A stretch of 64,000 bases of DNA from Siphonodentalium dalli (Eukaryota > Mollusca > Scaphopoda > Gadilida > Siphonodentaliidae). The translations under genes were made by a program, and so were the position numbers. Within the stretch, counting starts at the first letter, position 1. Every line of letters starts with the position of its first letter. Shown piece by piece: positions 58,301 to 64,000 of this stretch. Below the pieces are notes generated by a model. The model was not told the origin of the DNA. It saw only the letters and a program-made list of their open reading frames with translations, and did no database searches. The stretch lies in the NCBI GenBank assembly GCA_032622095.1, contig CP136066.1:147899559-147963558 (forward strand), read 5' to 3'.

Positions 58301-59169
58301 TCTTCACTGACCAAGGCGCCTGTTTCGAGAGCAAACTGTTCACCGCAATGTGTGAATTACTCCAAATACACAAGGCACGCACAACGCCTTACCGGCCTTC
58401 GTCTAATGGGGCTGTCGAACGCCAGAATCGGACTTTAATGAATGCAGTTCGATGTTATGTGGACAAGTCTCAGAAAAACTGGGACAAATACCTGCCACAG
58501 CTGGCCGGGGCCCTTCGGTCATCTGTTCATCGGTTGACCGGTCAGACTCCCAACAAGTTAATGTTGGGACGAGAAGTCAACCATCCATCTGATCTGGTTT
58601 TTAATTTCAAACAAACAGAAAGAGCCGAAAACATTCCTCAGTACATCCAGGGGCTTGAAAAAGAGACCAAACGATGCCACCAACTGGCCCGGGAGTCGTT
58701 AAAGACAGCAACTGCGAAAATGAAACGGGACTATGATGTCACTATGCTAAAGCATAGTTACAAAGTAGGCGATCCCGTTTATTTGTTAGATACGGCAACC
58801 AAAAAGGGCCGAAACCGGAAACTATCTCCTTTTTGGAAGGGGCCGGGAGTAGTGGGCGAAGTGTATACCCCTTACTTGTTCAAGGTCCTTTTCCGGAACT
58901 CAATAGTGGTGGCTAATCATGATCGGCTCAAAAAGTGCCATGACAAAACACATCCACCGTGGCTGGCCAAATGCCTGAACCTTTTTCTCACAACGGGGGA
59001 ACTCTCTATGGTAAAGTCAAACGCGATCTATTGCCTGTGCCGCAAAGGTCGACAGGGCCAATTCATGATCCAATGCGATTACTGCAAAGAGTGGTACCAT
59101 GGGGGATGTGTAAACATTACGCCCGAAGAAGGGGAATCAATGGACGAATACCGGTGCCCACAATGCTAG
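55336..59169 (+). CDS. pol: Pol: reverse transcriptase, RNase H, integrase, C-terminal PHD finger
   Basis: The frame is open from 55336. Numbering from codon 55393, there is no ATG at the start, so it is made as part of a polyprotein. RT: D289 in FGKADCMAAYHQ and the catalytic Y351-I-D353-D354. RNase H: D497/D499 (LDTDAS), E540 and D565 (TDHNSLKWL). Integrase: zinc-binding H844-x6-H851 and C881-x2-C884, with catalytic D913 (HLDFLG), D973 (FTDQGA) and E1009 (NGAVERQN), a DD35E spacing. A GPY/F-like segment follows (PFWKGPGVVGEV). The last 46 residues form a complete C4HC3 PHD finger: C1214, C1216, C1228, C1231, H1236, C1239, C1255, C1258. Y1213, M1225 and W1234 sit where H3K4me3-binding PHD fingers place their cage. 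The PHD occupies the place of the chromodomain of chromoviruses. The ORF ends 22 nt before the TatD ORF. Confidence 0.95.
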   Translation, partial: VAIIARVTVSKGTIIPPQSVVWLQCDIHPPMANFMLEPRMLDSIFMLPSLHHGYKHKVCFINPNNHPVRLFKSQLVADASEIDSILADRDKLDRHNDLDQNRSEAPINSSMSPMAAATVAMVSSGGDQPERQGESQSRVGATPATGEDPIPDKHTILSKIPERLQDLFKESTKLITEPYISQLADLLVEFQDVFARDEFDLGNFREIEHCIDTGEARPVRQPMRRTPMHFVDKEEAHLKKLLASKVIEPSLSEWVSPPVLVKKRDSTVRWCIDFRLVNAVTTKETYPLPRIDECLDTLSGNLWFGKADCMAAYHQVYVREADRCKTAFQTKYGSFQFVKMPFGLSGSPFTWCRVIDLVLQGLNWDICLGYIDDVVINGVSESVHLENLTKVLSRFRKYDLKLKPSKCVFFQQTIEFLGRIVSRTGVQMSDSSIEIVQNWPEPTCTREVESFCGLTNYHRSFIRNYAEIAQPLYSITGKHKFHWGQEQQSAFDNLKVALTSPPLLALPNRTDMLILDTDASCHSIGAELLQLQNGEERVVAFGSFSLTPQQTKYCTTRREMLAVVRFTRQFRHYLLGKPFLLRTDHNSLKWLMNFKDPQNQLARWLEELSRYDMVIEHRPGVKHANADTMSRRPQDVTCPLYVAGCNLSNLPCGGCKYCQRLHTSWAKFEEDVDFVVPLAQGSVQFSEIGHDTPTVAKLSSLEASGADDIIALPWDSDKDWVDTQENIGSICPASGWTHTHLMLNYSPGREQAIPIRQTTSPEDTLGTQATGDPPLLSDIGSREDLATVQQLDPDLGPIFTWLEVGNEPSEGELFLGSQTTKYIWVNRKRFLIKDGLLYKIRHNGDQVLVVPSYYADQILPLAHDIPASGHQGIVRTRSRVRANYYWYGISNDIKTFVESCPQCNQGKKTTRHARWEQVQYHAGVPMERVHLDFLGPLPLSHDGNRYILMMVDQFSKWVECIPLPDQTAETAAMAALDQFFSRFGCPLQIFTDQGACFESKLFTAMCELLQIHKARTTPYRPSSNGAVERQNRTLMNAVRCYVDKSQKNWDKYLPQLAGALRSSVHRLTGQTPNKLMLGREVNHPSDLVFNFKQTERAENIPQYIQGLEKETKRCHQLARESLKTATAKMKRDYDVTMLKHSYKVGDPVYLLDTATKKGRNRKLSPFWKGPGVVGEVYTPYLFKVLFRNSIVVANHDRLKKCHDKTHPPWLAKCLNLFLTTGELSMVKSNAIYCLCRKGRQGQFMIQCDYCKEWYHGGCVNITPEEGESMDEYRCPQC

Positions 59170-59171
59170 AA

Positions 59172-59189
59172 GAGGTTTTTATTTTTCAG
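59172..59189 (+). promoter_or_regulatory. Candidate 3' splice acceptor for the TatD ORF
   Basis: GAGGTTTTTATTTTTCAG is a pyrimidine-rich tract ending in CAG, 2 nt before the ATG at 59192 and just after the pol stop. Splicing from the LTR donor (50809) would place this ORF first on a subgenomic RNA. Confidence 0.55.
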
Positions 59190-59191
59190 AT

Positions 59192-61786
59192 ATGGCAGAT
59201 TCAGACGCAATACTGTTGGAATCCGACGATGAGCCGACAACCGGCCGGTTGGACATGGCGATGGATGTGGCACAGGACCTGCCTCCAGTTGACAACCGAT
59301 TGGAGTGGGCAGTAAGCACGGGTAGGTTTCCAGATAATCCTACGATATCTCAAAGTGACCCTGAGCATGACAAAACCCCCTACCCCGTTTCAGGAGCCAG
59401 CGTGTCATCAATAACTGATGCAGTGTTGGCATCAACGCTGGAAAACAAATGCCCAGGGGGGTCGGTTCTGATTCGGTCTCAGGCCCCCAATGAGAACGCC
59501 ACAATGGTTGGGCTCACCGACTGGTGTTCTTCCTGGGGGGGAGGTGATTTATTGGAATTATTCACCCCAGAATCTGATCTACAAGACATGCAAGTTGACC
59601 ACCCAAATTCCAATCCACACAGCTATAAAAATACCCCAGACCCCAAGCCTGATGGGGATGACATAACATATTCACCACAGGCCAGGGAAATAGATTCAGT
59701 TGAGGCTGTTTTGCAAGATTTGGACAGACACATTGACCATCTGTCCCAAACTAAACCAACTGTTTCTGTTTCAGGGCAACACACACCCAAATCTACGGCA
59801 TACTCAATGAGTCATTGTCCCATCACGTCCTGCCACCAACTGGCGAAAGGGCATGTGCGCAGTCACCTTCAGGGCAAACATCTTCCTCCCCACTGGTGGC
59901 AGCCGGATCGAGGACAAGGTCCGATCCCTAAAGTTTTCAGGGACCTGATTCGACAAGACCTTTTGAGATGTGCCACAAGTCTTTGCCCAGCACAGGGCAC
60001 CGAGGGCAGGTCCGAACACCAGCTGTTGCAGGACCTGTTGGCCAAATTAAATGAAACACCGGACCGGGCGGCGATACCGGAGTCTTTCCAACTGGGCACA
60101 GAGATGAGCAAAACGCTCTCTTTGTTTGCGGAAGATCTCGGGATCGAGGTCCGCGTAGGAGGGCACCAAATTGCACCTACAATAAATTCCATCGCAGGTT
60201 TAGCTCACTGGAAAGTTTTAGTGGCAATCCTAAACAAATTGTCCGCAACTGAGCGGGCCAGGATCGAGGATTCGGTTACCTCCTTGTGGCTGATACAGAT
60301 GTATAAAGACCGTATGTTCAGAGATCAGCTTAGTAGGAAAGCAGTCGTAGAGGCTCGCGGGAAGGTTGTGAAAGGGATGGCCCCCAATGAGGCTCCCGAC
60401 CCGATTATTGCGGCGGTAATAATTCATAACGCTTTCATGTCGGAAGGGGAACGTGGTATCGAGGCCACAAAGAGCGCTCGGGCCACTATTCGACCTGTCA
60501 AGAGACAACGAGAGTCTGCAAAGAGCCATCGACCAGCTGACCGCCCTGACAAGAGACGTCATCGCTCCGACAGCCGGAGGGAAAGGACGGCTAAGCAGTC
60601 GCGGTCGGACCGACCATCTGGACAGCCGAAACAACAGCAAAAGCTGGCGGCCGCAGTCTGTCCACCTAACCCAGGCCGCAAACCATCGGCATCACAGAGT
60701 AGGCCATATAGTTCGGACGGACGAGGGCGACCCACAACAACTGTGGCCCCTAAACCTAGCCACGGCAAGGAACGCAACTTTTCAGCATCGCAAGGTAGAC
60801 CAGAGCAGTCAAGGGAGCGAGGGCGACCAACAACTGGGGCACCTCAATCCCCAAGACACAGATACACCGGAAGGGATCATTCGAGCCGGGGAGAGCATAC
60901 GACAACCGTGGCTCCTCAGTCTTATCCCATGCCGGTGATACATGATGGAATAGACAGCCATTTCCATCTGAATCGGATAAACAGTACCTTCAAGATCAAG
61001 GCCACACATCCATTGCAAGCTCTGGACCAGACCCGTCGCCGGGTCAAAGTGTCCCCTGTCGTCAATGTCATCGGAGGTGTGGCCGTTTATTGCGACCCGG
61101 AGGAATTCCCAGATCCGAGATCTCTTCGGCATGATGGTTCTTGGAAGGTGGCCATTGGATGGCACCCCAAGAAAGCGGCACAGTGGAGTAGTAACCCGGC
61201 AGCCAGGGCTCGATTCACCAACTTGATCGGGCACCCGGAAGTCGCAGCCGTGGGAGAATTCGGCCTTGACCGGTCAAAACCCATGTCGAGGGACGAGCTG
61301 GTCAAGCAGGACGACTGTTTTGAAGAGCTTCTTAGGGCCACAACGGTTACCTCTAAGCCGCTCATCCTTCATGTTCGAGGGCCGGGTGCAGATCCATACA
61401 GTTTGGACGTGAGTTATAACGCTCTAGCGAAAGTCATTGACCACACCACAAAGGGTCAGACTATCCACCTCCATTGTTTCACGGGCACAAAGTCCCTGGT
61501 GGAATCATGGTCAAGTGCCAGACCAAACACATATTTTGGTATTACGGGAGCCTGTGCACTGTTCGACAACCGACAGTGCACAGCTGTCAGAGCAATCCGC
61601 CCCGACCGCCTACTTTTGGAGTCGGACGCGCCCCATTTTGGCACCCCTCCAAGTCGACCTCACACGACACCAGCTGTCATCGGAGAAGTCGCCACGGTCC
61701 TGGCGAGCATTTTGGAAACCACTCCAGAAGTGGTGCTGAGGAGGACAGTCCAAAATGCGCGGGATTGCTACGGCATCCGGAACTAG
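59192..61786 (+). CDS. Accessory ORF: C2H2-like zinc finger, RS/RG-rich linker, TatD-type hydrolase
   Basis: 864 residues, ATG at 59192. Residues 1-200 are acidic and disordered. A C2H2-like finger follows (C209-x4-C214-x10-H225-x4-H230), then a helical region (about 250-420) with an LSRKAVVEARGKVVKG stretch. Next is a basic linker (about 430-575) with repeated Ser-Gln-Arg-Pro and GRGRPTT motifs. From about residue 585 to the end there is a TatD-family metal-dependent hydrolase: H590-x-H592 (DSHFH), E689 (VGEFGLD), H727 (LHVRG), H759/H761 (HLHCFTG) and D812 (LLESDAPH). All metal ligands of the family are present, so it may be active. TatD enzymes are DNases or phosphodiesterases; animal TATDN2-like proteins carry the same domain. 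The position after pol and the preceding splice acceptor recall retroviral env or accessory genes. Cleavage of DNA or RNA ends during replication or integration is inference. Confidence 0.88.
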   Translation: MADSDAILLESDDEPTTGRLDMAMDVAQDLPPVDNRLEWAVSTGRFPDNPTISQSDPEHDKTPYPVSGASVSSITDAVLASTLENKCPGGSVLIRSQAPNENATMVGLTDWCSSWGGGDLLELFTPESDLQDMQVDHPNSNPHSYKNTPDPKPDGDDITYSPQAREIDSVEAVLQDLDRHIDHLSQTKPTVSVSGQHTPKSTAYSMSHCPITSCHQLAKGHVRSHLQGKHLPPHWWQPDRGQGPIPKVFRDLIRQDLLRCATSLCPAQGTEGRSEHQLLQDLLAKLNETPDRAAIPESFQLGTEMSKTLSLFAEDLGIEVRVGGHQIAPTINSIAGLAHWKVLVAILNKLSATERARIEDSVTSLWLIQMYKDRMFRDQLSRKAVVEARGKVVKGMAPNEAPDPIIAAVIIHNAFMSEGERGIEATKSARATIRPVKRQRESAKSHRPADRPDKRRHRSDSRRERTAKQSRSDRPSGQPKQQQKLAAAVCPPNPGRKPSASQSRPYSSDGRGRPTTTVAPKPSHGKERNFSASQGRPEQSRERGRPTTGAPQSPRHRYTGRDHSSRGEHTTTVAPQSYPMPVIHDGIDSHFHLNRINSTFKIKATHPLQALDQTRRRVKVSPVVNVIGGVAVYCDPEEFPDPRSLRHDGSWKVAIGWHPKKAAQWSSNPAARARFTNLIGHPEVAAVGEFGLDRSKPMSRDELVKQDDCFEELLRATTVTSKPLILHVRGPGADPYSLDVSYNALAKVIDHTTKGQTIHLHCFTGTKSLVESWSSARPNTYFGITGACALFDNRQCTAVRAIRPDRLLLESDAPHFGTPPSRPHTTPAVIGEVATVLASILETTPEVVLRRTVQNARDCYGIRN

Positions 61787-61870
61787 CCGAGTGCTAGCCG
61801 GTCAGCCATGTACATATATTCAATTTATCATTGGTTGTAAATCCATCCCCTCAGGAAGTTCTTCAAAATT
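61787..61870 (+). other. Retrotransposon 3' untranslated spacer
   Basis: Short non-coding stretch between the TatD ORF stop and the polypurine tract. Nothing else is seen. Confidence 0.6.
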
Positions 61871-61884
61871 AGAAGAGGGGATGG
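61871..61884 (+). other. Polypurine tract
   Basis: AGAAGAGGGGATGG immediately before the 3' LTR, the expected site of plus-strand priming. One T interrupts the purines. Confidence 0.7.
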
Positions 61885-62179
61885 TGTTGTGTAAATAGTC
61901 ATGTGCTTGTTCAGAGTGCTCAAGGGAGGTCACTCGTGACGCCAGTTCCGACTGGGAAACGCAAACCCGGAACCAGGAGCCAGGTCTAGGAAGCGCGGGA
62001 ACTGACGTCACGGCAGACGATTTCTAAATACAGACCACAGCGGCAGCTTGTTATTATTCTGAGCAAAAGTGATCAACTAGAAGTTACTAATGATCTGGAT
62101 TCACAGTTAGGTGAGTCTAGTTTACTTAACCATTGTGTAGTCATTGTCTATAAGGTATAAAACACCCCTTTATACTTTA
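61885..62179 (+). repeat. 3' LTR
   Basis: 295 bp, the same as the 5' LTR except one base. Followed by CTGT (62180-62183) and then alpha intron sequence of unit D. Confidence 0.92.
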
Positions 62180-62183
62180 CTGT

Positions 62184-64000
62184 CAATTGCAAATTTATCC
62201 GGAAATTAATGAGATAGAACAAATTTGTCGTTTCACGAGATTGTTTTTAGCAAGCGATGAGAAAGTGAATATTACCATGTTTAAATTTTGGTCGGCTGAA
62301 ACATCTATGGTAAAGAGAGTTTGTTGTTTTATTATCCATTTGTACGGTGTACATTGAAGAGCGTTTAGTATGCTTGTTTTTATCATTTTGTGACAAACCG
62401 GATACAACATCTTTAGTCTGAGAAATGGTGTGACCCATATGTGACGTGACCCGGACATTCGTTGGTTAAAAGGGGGTGTATTTGGACCACCCACGCGAAC
62501 CAATCCGTTTTCGCAACTTTACTAATTTTCATTTGCACTCCCATCGATATGAAATTAGATTGTTTTACATGTATGGTACTTGAAAGCTTCCAACGCATAA
62601 TAAGTTCCAACCAAAACATCATCTAGTATTGGACATTTTCTGACCGATGACGTATTAATATAATTTTTTGTATCGAGAATCGTAAAATATTCAATCCACG
62701 TTTCACCGATAGTGGTTCGTTATTTATAATAACAGAAACATTCAACCATCAATTCCTTCCGAAATGGCCAACTGCTGTTCATCCAGCCACGAATTTACGA
62801 TAGAGAACTGGCTCTTTTATGCCCAATGTACGGGGTATATTCAGACTTAGTTCACTACCAAAAGCTTATTGCGACACACCCGAGCGCAGAGGGACTCGAG
62901 TATGCCAGAGGGTCCTGGGCTATGCTCAACAGGGGACATTTTAAGAAAAAGAAATAGGTTAAATTTGGTGCACATTGTGTGGTTTTGACAGTCATATCGG
63001 AGGCGGACTAGAATAAAAAGTTTACAGTATAAAATAATACTAGTATTAGATACAACTATGAGGTAACAGTAATTGGCGAAAAAAGTGTGCAAGCATATAT
63101 GTTCTCTGCCAATCCCGACTATACGTCGCCTCTGACGATATTTATCAGGTTATCCTGGCAATCACCGCCGACTATTTTTCGTGAGTTTGTTCAACTCATT
63201 ATTCTATTGTTTAGTACCAGCAATATGTTCCACATGTGGAACAAACCGGAACAATCCTCACACAAGAGTTCCGACAGTTAAACAAAGCCCAATAATCTAA
63301 TAAAATAAATACATGAGACAGAAGAAGGATGAGGTGGGTAAAATTAATTCTACCATCACAGCTATATATAATTCGGTATAGGATAAAACCAATTTCTGTA
63401 CTAATCAACAAAATTAATAAACATCATAACATTATTTGGTATTATTTGACCAGGCATTCTTGGATATTGATGTTTATATGTGCAAGTTTGTTAAACTCTG
63501 GACGGATTCTTGTACGATATATCACAGAAAAGAAAACCAAGTTACTCACATTCAGAGTGGGCTTCGTCTGCCTCCATCCTTGTCCCGGACACGTTCGGTC
63601 GGTAAACGCAATACGTGTTATTCCAATTGGTCCTTATGCTGCCAGAAAATTTCCCCGCGACTGCAGTTCGGGGTTTTATGCCCGTAAACCAGCGCCCGGG
63701 TTGCTCTAGTTTCTGGTAGGCGCGAGCTGCTTTCGACGGGTCCCACGAACCCAGTTCTGGTATGCAACCGATGACTGCCAGCTGATCACAACCATGCAGT
63801 GTTGGTTTCGAAATCTATTTCAAACAAATACGTTCCTTTACTATGTTTCCAATCCATAATTGATGTATAATTATAGAGAAATATAATAAAATGCTGAATA
63901 TGCTGCAAAGGTTGATGGAAAATGTAGAGAAAATTCGAAGCACGTCAGATTAACAAAGATTTGTTCTGGTCTGAAGGCAACGTAGCATTGGGAGAGCCAA
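62184..64000. other. Unit D sequence right of the LTR element
   Basis: Continuation of the alpha region. It includes a segment of about 90 bp at 62238-62322 not present in units A-C (between TTTGTCGTTTCA and GTTTGTTGTTTTA), exon 2 with its frameshift, and the deleted CBM20 exon. The window ends in the equivalent of 4005 in unit A. Confidence 0.6.

Larger units (their letters stand above)
50583..62179 (+). mobile_element. Ty3/Gypsy-type LTR retrotransposon with PHD finger and TatD-like ORF
   Basis: An 11,597-bp element with 295-bp LTRs that differ at one position, a 4-bp target duplication, a primer-binding site and a polypurine tract. Order: HhH ORF (51433-51885), Gag (51839-54862), protease (54811-55335), RT-RNase H-integrase-PHD (55336-59169) and an extra ORF with zinc finger and TatD-like hydrolase (59192-61786). 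RT before integrase, as here, is the Ty3/Gypsy order. The element is visibly more GC-rich than the surrounding unit. It lies in plus orientation inside an intron of the minus-strand alpha copy of unit D. Apart from a TAA between protease and RT, all ORFs are intact. Confidence 0.95.
49442..63902 (-). pseudogene. Alpha gene copy, unit D (broken, split by LTR element)
   Basis: Terminal exon 49442-49587 (3 bp longer, in frame) and a penultimate region near 49876-49990 that has lost its donor. The Gypsy insertion (50583-62179) lies in the intron. Exon 2 is at 62569-62771 with the 4-bp frameshift deletion. The CBM20 exon at 63550-63902 is about 80 bp shorter than in unit A through an internal deletion. 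This copy cannot make a complete CBM20 protein. Confidence 0.7.
49348..64000. repeat. Tandem segmental-duplication unit D, split by an LTR retrotransposon
   Basis: Fourth copy, starting with a remnant of LINE Z and the alpha terminal exon. It is interrupted at 50583-62179 by the Gypsy element and then continues through alpha exon 2 and a deleted CBM20 exon to the window end. It shares the 4-bp alpha exon 2 deletion with unit C, so C and D are probably sister copies. Confidence 0.8.

Overview
This window looks like a repeat-dense, AT-rich nuclear segment from a metazoan, probably a marine invertebrate. The evidence is spliced exons with GT-AG borders, animal-type LINE reverse transcriptases, a Ty3/Gypsy LTR retrotransposon, hAT-, Tc1- and TTAA-type non-autonomous transposons and a tRNA-derived SINE. 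There is no rRNA, CRISPR array or bacterial-style operon. The species cannot be named from the sequence.

The backbone is a tandem array of one large segment (about 12.4 kb in its simplest form) starting at 1 (unit A), 12433 (B), 26459 (C) and about 49348 (D). On the minus strand each unit carries the 3' part of a gene with a CBM20 starch/glycogen-binding domain (called alpha here), a composite of two LINE fragments (X and Y), the last two exons of a Ser/Thr-rich protein gene (gamma), a possible plus-strand exon (delta) and a 5'-truncated LINE (Z) that abuts the alpha stop codon. Units A and B keep alpha open. Units C and D share a 4-bp frameshift, and D has lost part of the CBM20 domain. Unit B contains a nearly identical 2,212-bp nested tandem duplication. 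Unit C is expanded by an inverted duplication around a LINE (29.8-34.0 kb), a 6.6-kb TTAA-flanked palindromic element filled with minisatellite (34.67-41.24 kb), and several MITEs and a SINE.

The most striking item is a young LTR retrotransposon at 50583-62179, inserted antisense in an intron of alpha in unit D. Its two 295-bp LTRs differ at one position and it has CTGT target duplications. Its order is: a small helix-hairpin-helix ORF; a very long Gag with a CCHC knuckle; retropepsin; RT-RNase H-integrase ending in a C4HC3 PHD finger; and a separate 864-codon ORF ending in a TatD-type metal-dependent hydrolase domain with all its metal ligands. A consensus splice donor in the LTR (50809) and a strong acceptor 2 nt before the TatD ORF start (59188-59189) suggest that this protein is made from a spliced subgenomic RNA, as retroviral env is. 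The element thus combines a DNA-binding HhH protein, a chromatin-reader integrase and a nuclease-like accessory protein. Apart from one stop codon between protease and RT it appears intact.
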